DNA of 6,079 nt from Chloroflexota bacterium (GTDB taxonomy: Archaea; Iainarchaeota; Iainarchaeia; Iainarchaeales; GCA-2688035): assembly GCA_030634785.1 (NCBI GenBank), contig DAOWAC010000062.1, positions 1-6,079 of the forward strand, given 5' to 3'. A program made the position numbers and the translations under genes. Each line of letters begins with the position of its first letter. Within the stretch, counting starts at the first letter, position 1. Shown one piece after another: positions 1 through 5,127 of the stretch. The notes below the pieces were generated by a model. The model saw only the letters and a list, made by a program, of their open reading frames with translations, was not told where the DNA came from and did not search any database.

Positions 1-369
1 AACAAAAAGGTTTTGAAAATTGGACCTGCAGCAAAGGTTAAAGAAATAAATCAGGTAATTGGATTTAAAAATTATGGATTTTTAAAAAGTGATTTTGTTA
101 TTTTAGCAGGAAGCATTGTTGGACCATGCAAGAGAGCAGTTGGATTAAGAGTCCCTATAAGAGCTAGCCCAATGGAAAGGCACCAAATAGAGTCTTTGGA
201 TTATATTGCAGGCACTGCTATTGGAACAGAAGATTTTGTTGAAGAAGAAATTAAAGCAGAACACATTGTTGAAAAGAAAGAAGAAAAATCCGAAAAGAAA
301 AGTGTTGCTGATGAAATTGCAGCAGCATCAAGTGGAGACCAAAAAAGGGAGAAGCCTAAGCAAAAGTAA
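1..369 (+). CDS. rpl3: Large subunit ribosomal protein L3 (uL3), C-terminal part; 5' end outside window
   Basis: L3 binds 23S rRNA and reaches towards the peptidyl-transferase centre. The reading frame is open from base 1, so the gene starts upstream and only the last 122 codons are here. Recognition rests on the conserved archaeal L3 C-terminal block: VLKIG near the left edge, then GFKNYGFLKSDFVILAGSI and VGPCKRAVGLR, equivalent to the family pattern GGF-x-YG...D-Y-V-L-x-KGS-x-x-GP-x-KR. After the usual IRA...D-Y-x-A stretch the protein continues into about 42 residues rich in Glu, Lys and Ala (bases 241-366), which I read as a lineage-specific tail. The TAA stop lies 16 nt before L4. The first in-frame TTG, at base 13, is internal and is not the gene start. 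Identity is very secure from sequence and position before L4. Confidence 0.96.
   Translation, partial: NKKVLKIGPAAKVKEINQVIGFKNYGFLKSDFVILAGSIVGPCKRAVGLRVPIRASPMERHQIESLDYIAGTAIGTEDFVEEEIKAEHIVEKKEEKSEKKSVADEIAAASSGDQKREKPKQK
241..366 (+). repeat. Low-complexity Glu/Lys/Ala tail of L3
   Basis: About 42 C-terminal residues rich in Glu, Lys and Ala, beyond the conserved L3 core. The segment includes EKKEEKSEKK (from base 271) and a more mixed Ala/Ser section before the stop. It is predicted to be disordered or partly helical. Confidence 0.75.
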
Positions 370-374
370 GGCTT

Positions 375-379
375 GTTGA
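375..379 (+). promoter_or_regulatory. Weak, imperfect SD of L4 (GTTGA)
   Basis: GTTGA precedes the L4 ATG by 6 nt (380-385). It matches GGTGA except at one base. The surrounding 14 bases are otherwise the same as the S19 leader at 2213-2226, which has GGTGA. It is the poorest SD in the window and may function only through coupling to L3. Confidence 0.4.
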
Positions 380-385
380 ATTTTT

Positions 386-1207
386 ATGAAAGCAAATGTT
401 TTATCATTGGATGGAAAAAAAGTAAGAGAGATTTCCGTTTCAAAAGCGTTTGATTCAGATGTCGATGCAGGACTCATTAAGAGAGCTGTTTTGAGCATTA
501 GAAGCATGGCTTTGCAGCCAAAGGGTCCTAGTTCAATTGCAGGACGAACTAATACTGCAGATTACAGAGGAAGGAGAAGTTTGCCAGCACACGAGAGAGG
601 AATAAATGTTGGACATGCAAGACTTCCAAGGACTAACAATAGAAGAGGAAGACTTTATGGAAGAGTTGCAGGAGTGCCAAGAGCAGTTGGAGGACCAAGA
701 GCTCATCCACCAAAACCAGAAAAGGATTTGAAGGAAAGAATTAATAAAAAGGAAAAGAAAGCTGCATTAAATTCTGCAATTGCAGCAAGTGTAAGACTTG
801 ACCTTGTTGGCGCAAGACATGTTGTTGCAAAAGAAATCACACTTCCAATTATTGTAGAAGACAAGTTTGAGGAAATGGAAAAAACAAAAGAACTCAAGGT
901 TGTTTTGAAAGCTTTAGATGTTTTAATTGATGTTGATAATGCAAAAGAAAAGGTTAGAAGAAGAGCAGGAAAAGGAAAGATGAGGGGAAGAAAGAAAAAG
1001 GTTAAGAAAAGTATTTTGATTGTTACAGGAAAAAATTCAAAAGTGTTTAAAGCTGCAAGGAATTTGTCAGGTGTTGATGTTTGTGTTGCACGAAATCTTA
1101 ATGCAGAACTTTTGGCTCCAGGATGTGTTCCAGGAAGACTTGTGATTTGGTCAGAGTCAGGAATAAAAGCATTAGATGAAAAAGGAGGTGCCAAGAATGC
1201 AAGCTAA
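386..1207 (+). CDS. rpl4: Large subunit ribosomal protein L4 (uL4)
   Basis: L4 is an early-assembly 23S rRNA binder whose extended loop lines the peptide exit tunnel. The 273-residue product is slightly longer than typical archaeal L4. The basic, glycine-rich tunnel loop spans about residues 52-108 and ends in VGGPRAHPPKPEK, followed by INKKEKKAALNSAIAA, both strongly diagnostic of archaeal/eukaryotic L4. A basic cluster at residues 188-208 (RRRAGKGKMRGRKKK) precedes the C-terminal Rossmann-like part with NLSGVDV, LNAELLAPG and PGRLVIW. ATG 386 is the first possible start, because an in-frame TGA at 377-379 closes the frame upstream. The SD is weak: GTTGA at 375-379, one mismatch from GGTGA. 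The last 11 nt overlap L23, and the L23 SD lies inside this coding sequence, which implies translational coupling. In bacteria L4 can autoregulate its operon; nothing here shows this. Confidence 0.98.
   Translation: MKANVLSLDGKKVREISVSKAFDSDVDAGLIKRAVLSIRSMALQPKGPSSIAGRTNTADYRGRRSLPAHERGINVGHARLPRTNNRRGRLYGRVAGVPRAVGGPRAHPPKPEKDLKERINKKEKKAALNSAIAASVRLDLVGARHVVAKEITLPIIVEDKFEEMEKTKELKVVLKALDVLIDVDNAKEKVRRRAGKGKMRGRKKKVKKSILIVTGKNSKVFKAARNLSGVDVCVARNLNAELLAPGCVPGRLVIWSESGIKALDEKGGAKNAS
1184..1190 (+). promoter_or_regulatory. SD of L23, inside L4 coding sequence (GGAGGTG)
   Basis: This seven-base perfect match to the anti-SD lies within the last L4 codons, 6 nt before ATG 1197. It decides the L23 start against the upstream in-frame ATG 1176. 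Confidence 0.88.
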
Positions 1208-1472
1208 AAATGATGGGCACCATAATGTGATTTTATTTCCTTTGATTACTGAAAAGGCAGTTAATATGATTGAAGCAGAAAACAAACTTTGCTTTATTGT
1301 AAACAAAAAGTCAACAAAAGAAGATATAAAAACTGCCATTGAAAAAGAGTATGCTATAAAAGTTGATTTTGTCAGAGTTTTGAATGATAGAAAAGGAAGA
1401 AAGAAAGCAATTGTTAAAATAAATAAGGCTTTTAAGGCAGACGATGTTGCCACAAAGCTTGGAGTAATATAA
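1197..1472 (+). CDS. rpl23: Large subunit ribosomal protein L23 (uL23)
   Basis: L23 sits at the polypeptide tunnel exit and is the docking site for signal recognition particle and exit-associated factors. The 91-residue product has the family landmarks FPLITEKAVNMIE (residues 14-26), FIVNKKSTKEDIK (33-45), the edge strand with KGRKKAIVKI (66-75), and the archaeal C-terminus DDVATKLGVI (82-91). I chose ATG 1197 over the longer ATG 1176: a perfect GGAGGTG lies at 1184-1190, six bases before 1197, and archaeal L23 proteins of about 85 residues align from here. The 1176 start would add seven residues and place the SD inside its own coding region. The gene overlaps the last 11 nt of L4 in another frame. 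There is no charged tail, unlike several neighbours. Confidence 0.97.
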   Translation: MQAKNDGHHNVILFPLITEKAVNMIEAENKLCFIVNKKSTKEDIKTAIEKEYAIKVDFVRVLNDRKGRKKAIVKINKAFKADDVATKLGVI

Positions 1473-1476
1473 TTTT

Positions 1477-1481
1477 AGGTG
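1477..1481 (+). promoter_or_regulatory. SD of L2 (AGGTG)
   Basis: AGGTG with a 7-nt gap to ATG 1489, lying in the 16-nt L23-L2 spacer. Confidence 0.8.
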
Positions 1482-1488
1482 TTGTTTA

Positions 1489-2211
1489 ATGGGAAGTAGA
1501 TTGAAACAGCAGAGAAGAGGAAAAGGCGGTTCGACCTTTAGAGCAAAAAACAAAGGGATAAAGGCAAGTTACAATAATGTTGATGAAAAACAGGCAAAAG
1601 AAAAAATTGCTGCCCAGGTTCTTGAACTTAAAAAAGAATCAGGAAGAAATGCAATTTTAGCACTTGTAAAGTTTGAAGATAACAGTACAAATTATGTTAT
1701 TGCTGCTGAAGGACTTGCAGTAGGACAAAGTCTTGAATTTGGAAAAAAGGCAGAAATAGGAATTGGAAATGTTTTACCACTTGCAAATATTCCAGAAGGA
1801 TGTCCAATATTTAATCTTGAACTTGTTCCAGGAGACGGTGGAAAAATGGTAAAGGGAACCGGTGTTTATGCTTTGCTTGTAAACAAGGACAGAAAAGTTG
1901 CACAGATTAAGATGCCAAGCGGAAAGACAAAATTGTTTAATCCTAATAGCAGAGCTACAATAGGTTGTAGTGCAGGCGGAGGAAGACCTGATAAGCCAAG
2001 AGTAAAGGCAGGAAATATGTTTCATTTTATGGCTGCAAAAAGCAGACATTATCCAGGACTTAGAGGTGTTGCAATGAATGCTTCAGACCATCCATTTGGT
2101 GGAAGTCAGCACCACGCTGGAAAAAGTAAAAGTACAAGCAGGAATGCTCCACCAGGAAGAAAGGTTGGAAGTATTGCAAGTAAGAGAACAGGAAGGAAGA
2201 AAAAACACTAA
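1489..2211 (+). CDS. rpl2: Large subunit ribosomal protein L2 (uL2)
   Basis: L2 is a core 50S protein needed for subunit association and for peptidyl-transferase activity. The 240-residue product is of normal archaeal length. It opens with MGSRLKQQRRGKGG, carries the OB/SH3-like body with NVLPLANIPEG, FNLELVPGDGGK and MPSGKTKLFNPNSRATIG, and ends with the highly conserved loop RGVAMNASDHPFGG followed by RNAPPGRKVGSIASKRTGRKKK. The Asp-His pair of the DHP motif is at residues 200-201; this His corresponds to E. coli L2 His229, implicated in peptidyl-transfer function. ATG 1489 follows AGGTG at 1477-1481 with a 7-nt gap. It lies 16 nt after L23 and 12 nt before S19. Nothing appears missing or frameshifted. 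Confidence 0.99.
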   Translation: MGSRLKQQRRGKGGSTFRAKNKGIKASYNNVDEKQAKEKIAAQVLELKKESGRNAILALVKFEDNSTNYVIAAEGLAVGQSLEFGKKAEIGIGNVLPLANIPEGCPIFNLELVPGDGGKMVKGTGVYALLVNKDRKVAQIKMPSGKTKLFNPNSRATIGCSAGGGRPDKPRVKAGNMFHFMAAKSRHYPGLRGVAMNASDHPFGGSQHHAGKSKSTSRNAPPGRKVGSIASKRTGRKKKH

Positions 2212-2212
2212 A

Positions 2213-2216
2213 GGTG
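2213..2216 (+). promoter_or_regulatory. SD of S19 (GGTG)
   Basis: GGTGA begins directly after the L2 TAA stop. The gap from GGTG to ATG 2224 is 7 nt. Confidence 0.75.
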
Positions 2217-2223
2217 AATTTTT

Positions 2224-2610
2224 ATGGCGTTGAAAAAAGAATTTAGTTTTAAGGGAAAAAGTGTCGAAGAAGTCAAAGAATTAAGCATTGAAGAATTTGC
2301 AAAACTTTGTCCAAGCAGATCAAAAAGAAGTCTTTTGCGAGGATTTGACAAACAATTGCTTAAAAAGATGGAAAAGTCTGACGGAAAAAAGCCAATAAGG
2401 ACACATAAAAGAGACACTATAGTAATTCCACAAATGATTGGAATGACATTTGCAGTTCACAAAGGAAATTCTTTTGAGATTGTTGAAATAAAACCAGGGA
2501 TGCTTGGACACTATCTTGGAGAATTTGCATTAACAAGAAAAAGATTATTGCACGGAAAGGCAGGAATCGGAGCAACAAGAAGCAGTACTGCAATAAGTGC
2601 AAGAAAGTGA
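2224..2610 (+). CDS. rps19: Small subunit ribosomal protein S19 (uS19)
   Basis: S19 binds the head of 16S rRNA with S13 and contacts A-site tRNA and the inter-subunit bridge region. The 128-residue product has the archaeal/eukaryotic (S15e-type) N-terminal extension with the SIEEFAKLCPSRSKRSLLRG segment (residues 21-40). The conserved core follows: KPIRTHKRD (56-64), IPQMIGMTFAVHKG (68-81), GHYLGEFALTRKR (95-107), and the C-terminal HGKAGIGATRSS (110-121). ATG 2224 is preceded by GGTG at 2213-2216 with a 7-nt gap, and the SD starts right after the L2 stop. Its TGA stop (2608-2610) is embedded in the L22 SD GTGATG, only 6 nt before the L22 start, so tight coupling is likely. Length and motifs are ordinary for the family. 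Confidence 0.98.
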   Translation: MALKKEFSFKGKSVEEVKELSIEEFAKLCPSRSKRSLLRGFDKQLLKKMEKSDGKKPIRTHKRDTIVIPQMIGMTFAVHKGNSFEIVEIKPGMLGHYLGEFALTRKRLLHGKAGIGATRSSTAISARK

Positions 2611-2612
2611 TG
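2607..2612 (+). promoter_or_regulatory. SD of L22 containing the S19 stop (GTGATG)
   Basis: GTGAT matches the 3' part of the SD consensus GGAGGTGATC. The TGA within it is the S19 stop, so terminating ribosomes cover the L22 initiation site; ATG 2617 follows after 4 nt. Confidence 0.65.
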
Positions 2613-2616
2613 AAAA

Positions 2617-3087
2617 ATGGTTAAAAAAAATTACCAGGCAAAGACAAGGGACGAAAAAAAGGCCGCTAAGGCAATTGCCAAAAATCAGCCGGTTAGCACA
2701 AAGTATGCTACAGAACTTTGCAGGGAAATCAGAGGGAAAAAAGTTTCAAAGGTTGAAAAAAGACTTGAAAGAATTAGAGATCAAAAAGAATTTTTGCCAT
2801 TGAGAACATATAACAAAAAGGTTGCACACAGAAAAGGAGACAGTGTTTCAGGAGTAAAAAGCGGAAGGTTTCCAAAAATATTGTGCGAAACAATGATTAA
2901 TATTTTAGGAAGTGTCAAGGCAAATGCAGACTTCAAAGGGCTTGATTCAGAAAATTTACTGGTCACCCATTGTTTTGCAAGCAGAGGATTTGCAAGAAGA
3001 GGAATGCAGCCAAAAGGACATATTTCAGGAAAAAGAAGAAAAAAGAAATCAACACATATTGAAATAATTGTAGAAGAGGCAAAGTGA
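2617..3087 (+). CDS. rpl22: Large subunit ribosomal protein L22 (uL22)
   Basis: L22 binds several 23S domains and its long hairpin lines the exit tunnel. The 156-residue product matches archaeal L22 in length. It has QPVSTKYATELCREIRGKKV (residues 24-43), PLRTYNKKVAHRKGD (61-75), SGRFPKILCETMINILGSV (82-100), ANADFKGLDSENLLVTH (102-118) and the final strand STHIEIIVEEAK (145-156). The hairpin segment at about 123-144 (RGFARRGMQPKGHISGKRRK) keeps the expected length and basic character. It does not show the MPRAFGR-type tip that I remember as usual in archaeal L22 (see findings). ATG 2617 follows the SD GTGATG by 4 nt. The TGA stop lies within GTGAGGT, the SD of S3. An overlapping + frame at 2597-2803 is a shadow. 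Confidence 0.97.
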   Translation: MVKKNYQAKTRDEKKAAKAIAKNQPVSTKYATELCREIRGKKVSKVEKRLERIRDQKEFLPLRTYNKKVAHRKGDSVSGVKSGRFPKILCETMINILGSVKANADFKGLDSENLLVTHCFASRGFARRGMQPKGHISGKRRKKKSTHIEIIVEEAK

Positions 3088-3090
3088 GGT
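3084..3090 (+). promoter_or_regulatory. SD of S3 containing the L22 stop (GTGAGGT)
   Basis: GAGGT (3086-3090) is the pairing core with a 7-nt gap to ATG 3098. The L22 TGA stop at 3085-3087 overlaps it. Confidence 0.78.
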
Positions 3091-3097
3091 TGTTGTA

Positions 3098-4096
3098 ATG
3101 ATTGAGAGAACATTTATTGAGCAGGGAATGAAGAAAATTCAGATTGAAGAATATATGAAAACACAGCTTAGCAGAGCTGGTTTTACAGGACTTCAAATGG
3201 TTAAAACCCCGCTTGTTACAAGAATTGTACTTAGAGTTGCAAGACCTGGGCTGGCAATAGGAAAAGGCGGTCAGAACATTAGAATGCTTACAGAAGAAAT
3301 TGAAAAAAGATTCGATATTGACAACCCACAGATTGAAATACAGGACATTAAAACACCAGCACTTGACTCAAGAGCAACAGTTGACAAAATGGTTGAATTA
3401 ATAGAAAGAGGTTACAGTTGGAAAAGCGTTGTATTCAGAACAACAAGAGACATTAAAGAAGCAGGCGCACAAGGTGTTGAAATGCTTCTAAAAGGAAAGC
3501 TTTCAGGAAAAGGCGGAAGAAAAAGAAAGCACAGAATGATTGACGGTTATATGAAAAAAGCAGGAGACCAAGTAAAACTTGTTGACACTGCAAAAGCATC
3601 AGCATATCCAAAAGCTGGAGCAATAGGAATTACAATTAGCATAATCAGACCAGAAGTTGTGTTCCCTGACAAGATAAACATTAAAACAATTATTAATGAC
3701 AGAAAAAATGCTGAAAAAGTAGCAATCGAAAAAGCAACTGCTGAAAAAGAAAAAGCAGAAGCAAAAGAAGAAGAAAAAGCTGCAGAAGAAAAGAAAGAAG
3801 AAAAAGCAGTAAAGGAAAAAAGCAAAGAAGAAAAGAAAGAAAAGCCTGAGAAAACAGAAAAGGCAAAAGAAACAGGAAAAAAGCCAGAAAAAAAGAAACA
3901 GGAAAAAGAAGTAAAAAAACCTGTTGAAAAAAAGGAAAAAGGCAAAGAAGAAAAGAAAGCTGACAAAAAAACAGAAAAAAAGGAAAAAGTAAAGACTGAA
4001 AAGAAGTCTGAAAAAGATGGAAAGGAAAAAGCAGTGAAAGAAGAGAAGAAGACTGAGAAAGAAAAGAAGAAGACTGAAAAGAAAGAAAAGAAGTGA
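3098..4096 (+). CDS. rps3: Small subunit ribosomal protein S3 (uS3) with long Lys/Glu C-terminal tail
   Basis: S3 sits at the mRNA entry channel on the 30S head and contributes to mRNA unwinding and decoding. The N-terminal KH type 2 domain covers about residues 15-90, with the GxxG loop in AIGKGGQNIRML (G55-K-G-G58). The C-terminal S3 domain (about 91-190) includes TRDIKEAGAQGVEMLLKGKLSGKGG and ends with ITISIIRPEVVFPDKI. The family core therefore finishes near residue 205. A further run of about 122 residues, nearly all Lys and Glu with some Ala, follows to residue 332. The frame remains open throughout, so the tail is probably genuine. ATG 3098 has GAGGT at 3086-3090 with a 7-nt gap, and the TGA stop overlaps the L29 SD. 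Archaeal S3 proteins without tails are around 210 residues; haloarchaea also carry charged S3 tails, though acidic ones. Confidence 0.98.
   Translation: MIERTFIEQGMKKIQIEEYMKTQLSRAGFTGLQMVKTPLVTRIVLRVARPGLAIGKGGQNIRMLTEEIEKRFDIDNPQIEIQDIKTPALDSRATVDKMVELIERGYSWKSVVFRTTRDIKEAGAQGVEMLLKGKLSGKGGRKRKHRMIDGYMKKAGDQVKLVDTAKASAYPKAGAIGITISIIRPEVVFPDKINIKTIINDRKNAEKVAIEKATAEKEKAEAKEEEKAAEEKKEEKAVKEKSKEEKKEKPEKTEKAKETGKKPEKKKQEKEVKKPVEKKEKGKEEKKADKKTEKKEKVKTEKKSEKDGKEKAVKEEKKTEKEKKKTEKKEKK
3728..4093 (+). repeat. Low-complexity Lys/Glu tail of S3; polypurine tract
   Basis: About 122 codons, overwhelmingly AAA, AAG, GAA and GAG with occasional GCA, ACA, ACT, CCT and GTA. The coding strand is almost all purine for some 365 bases. 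Motifs such as EEKKEEK and EKKEK recur irregularly, with no single repeat unit. Near-balanced charges suggest a polyampholyte, possibly a single alpha helix. Confidence 0.85.
4092..4096 (+). promoter_or_regulatory. SD of L29 containing the S3 stop (AGTGA)
   Basis: GTGA (4093-4096) includes the S3 stop TGA. A 7-nt gap leads to ATG 4104, against only 1 nt to ATG 4098, which decides the L29 start. The match is short, so the site is moderate. Confidence 0.6.
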
Positions 4097-4103
4097 AATG
4101 TTT

Positions 4104-4538
4104 ATGAAGATTAACGAAATGAGATCAATGTCAATTTCAGAGGCAAGAAAGCAGATTTCAGAGCTTAGAACAGCGCTTGCCAAAGAAAGAGCTGTTGCAG
4201 CAGGCGGAACAAGACCTGAGAACCCTGGCAAAATAAGAGGAATTAAAAAAAATGTTGCAAGATTGTTGACAGTTATTAATGAAAAGCTTAGAGCAGGTGA
4301 AAAGGAAATAGTACAAGAAGAAAAAGCAACAAAAGAAACACCTGTAAAAGAAAAACCAGCCGTGAAAAAAACAGTTAAAAAAACTGCAAAAAAGAAAAAG
4401 AAAGCAGTTGGAAAAAAGAAAACATTTAAATCAAAGAAAAAGAAGACACCAGCAAAGAAAGGAAAGCAGGTTTCAAAAAAAGAAAAGAAAGCAAAAAAAG
4501 GAAAGAAAAAAGGTAAAAAAGAGGTGAAAAAGTCTTAA
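4104..4538 (+). CDS. rpl29: Large subunit ribosomal protein L29 (uL29) with histone-H1-like polylysine tail
   Basis: L29 is a two-helix protein beside L23 at the tunnel exit. The core is residues 1-64: MKINEMRSMSISEARKQISE, then LRTALAKERAVAAGGTRPENPGKI split around the archaeal GG-T-x-ENPG turn (residues 34-42), then the second helix ending LLTVINEKL. Typical L29 is about 65-70 residues, but this one continues to 144. The extra 80 residues are dominated by Lys with Ala, Thr, Val, Pro and Gly (for example KKTPAKKGK), resembling the tails of histone H1 or HU-like proteins. I prefer ATG 4104 to ATG 4098: GTGA at 4093-4096 is 7 nt from 4104 but only 1 nt from 4098, and MKI is the usual archaeal N-terminus. 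The stop overlaps the aIF1 ATG as TAATG. Confidence 0.95.
   Translation: MKINEMRSMSISEARKQISELRTALAKERAVAAGGTRPENPGKIRGIKKNVARLLTVINEKLRAGEKEIVQEEKATKETPVKEKPAVKKTVKKTAKKKKKAVGKKKTFKSKKKKTPAKKGKQVSKKEKKAKKGKKKGKKEVKKS
4296..4535 (+). repeat. Low-complexity polylysine tail of L29
   Basis: 80 residues beyond the two-helix core. The first 20 or so are mixed Lys/Glu, then strongly basic with Lys runs of up to five and Ala, Thr, Pro, Val and Gly spacers. The composition differs from the S3 and S17 tails, being net strongly positive. Confidence 0.82.
4521..4527 (+). promoter_or_regulatory. SD of aIF1, inside L29 tail (GAGGTGA)
   Basis: A strong seven-base match, but with a gap of 10 nt to ATG 4538. 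Aligned on the anti-SD this is about four bases longer than at the ribosomal protein genes. It is read as Glu-Val in the L29 tail. Confidence 0.75.
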
Positions 4539-4840
4539 TGGATGACATCTGCCCAAAGTGTGGTTTGCCAAAAAACTTATGCATCTGTGAACAGATTGCA
4601 AAAGACCAGCAAAAAATAAAGATAAGGGTTGACCACAGGCGTTTCAGAAAAACAGTTACACTAGTAAGTGGACTTGGAAACGATGTTGACATTGACGGAC
4701 TTACAAAACAGTTGAAGAAAAACCTTGCATGCGGAGGAACCGCAAAAAACGGACTGATTGTCCTGCAAGGAGACCACAGAAAAAAGGTCAAAGCATTATT
4801 GTTATCTGAAGGTTTCAAAGAGGAGTTGATTGAAGATTAA
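4538..4840 (+). CDS. sui1: Translation initiation factor aIF1 (SUI1 family)
   Basis: aIF1 binds the small subunit near the P site and enforces correct start-codon selection, destabilising wrong initiation complexes. The 100-residue product begins with a likely zinc-binding N-terminus, CPKCGLPKNLCIC (Cys5, Cys8, Cys15, Cys17), which is normal for archaeal aIF1. The SUI1 fold follows: IKIRVDHRRFRKTVTLVSGL (residues 27-46), with the basic loop, then the acidic DVDIDGLTKQLKKNLACGGT (49-68) and LQGDHRKKVKALL (76-88). The ATG overlaps the L29 stop by one base. An SD, GAGGTGA at 4521-4527, lies inside the L29 tail with a 10-nt gap, longer than for the ribosomal protein genes. Placement between L29 and rnp1 is the standard archaeal order. 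Identity is very secure. Confidence 0.98.
   Translation: MDDICPKCGLPKNLCICEQIAKDQQKIKIRVDHRRFRKTVTLVSGLGNDVDIDGLTKQLKKNLACGGTAKNGLIVLQGDHRKKVKALLLSEGFKEELIED
4820..4825 (+). promoter_or_regulatory. SD of rnp1, inside aIF1 coding sequence (GAGGAG)
   Basis: GAGGAG lies 4 nt before the TTG start at 4830, within the last aIF1 codons. It is the main evidence for the non-ATG start. Pairing as GAGG or GGAG gives shorter than usual spacing. Confidence 0.65.
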
Positions 4841-5126
4841 GAAAAAAAATTATTGCATTACCGTAAAAAACCTGGTATATCATGAATGGATTGGATTGAA
4901 TGCAAAGGTTGCGGAAAGCAGTGATAAAAGCAGAATTGGAATAAAAGGAAAAATTATTGATGAAACAAAAAATTTGGTTGTGATTGAGACAGAAAAAGGA
5001 GAAAAAAGATTGCCTAAAAAGGAAGTGAAGTTGATGGTTGAGCTAGGAAAAGAAAAAGTTTTGCTTGACTGCAGCAAACTATCCCAAAGGCCAGAAGATA
5101 GAATAAAATATTTTGGAGGAAATTAA
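4830..5126 (+). CDS. rnp1: RNase P protein component 1 (Rpp29/POP4 homologue)
   Basis: Rpp29 is a protein subunit of archaeal RNase P, which removes 5' leaders from pre-tRNA; it pairs with Rpp21 to support the specificity domain of the RNA. The 98-residue product shows the family landmarks NLVYHEWIGLNAKVAES (residues 14-30), the beta-barrel strands GIKGKIIDETKNLVVIET (37-54), KRLPKKEV (59-66), and the C-terminal QRPEDRIKYF (86-95), where RPEDR is characteristic. The start is TTG at 4830, the only plausible initiator before the conserved core. It lies 4 nt after GAGGAG (4820-4825) and overlaps aIF1 by 11 nt. A TTG start with close SD spacing may lower expression relative to the ribosomal genes. 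It is short but within the archaeal range. Confidence 0.95.
   Translation: MKIKKKNYCITVKNLVYHEWIGLNAKVAESSDKSRIGIKGKIIDETKNLVVIETEKGEKRLPKKEVKLMVELGKEKVLLDCSKLSQRPEDRIKYFGGN
5115..5120 (+). promoter_or_regulatory. SD of S17, inside rnp1 coding sequence (GGAGGA)
   Basis: GGAGG pairs with the anti-SD, and a 7-nt gap leads to ATG 5128. It encodes the Gly-Gly near the Rnp1 C-terminus and rules against the in-frame TTG 5113 as the S17 start. Confidence 0.85.
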
Positions 5127-5127
5127 A

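Noticed and set aside
703..1194. Reverse-strand frame opposite the C-terminal half of L4
   Set aside because: Shadow of a confidently identified gene on the + strand, with no recognisable domain.
1176..1196. Upstream ATG for L23
   Set aside because: It would put the perfect GGAGGTG SD inside its own coding region, and the seven extra residues are not part of the L23 family.
2597..2803. Forward frame of 68 residues overlapping S19 and L22
   Set aside because: Alternate frame over the well-conserved start of L22; its product is a random Lys/Arg-rich string with no family match and no independent SD.
3547..4231. Two long reverse-strand open frames rich in Phe and Ser opposite the S3 tail
   Set aside because: They are the antisense of AAA/GAA-rich codons, which give TTT/TTC and rarely stops. 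They have no family motifs, no credible SD, and overlap a certain gene.
3728..4538. Possible frameshift or assembly error creating the S3 and L29 tails
   Set aside because: Composition continues smoothly, the stops sit exactly at the SD of the next gene, and independent tails of related composition occur in L3 and S17. An error would be unlikely to preserve this.
5113..5127. Upstream TTG start for S17
   Set aside because: It overlaps the GGAGGA SD of the better ATG 5128, and the added residues do not match archaeal S17.
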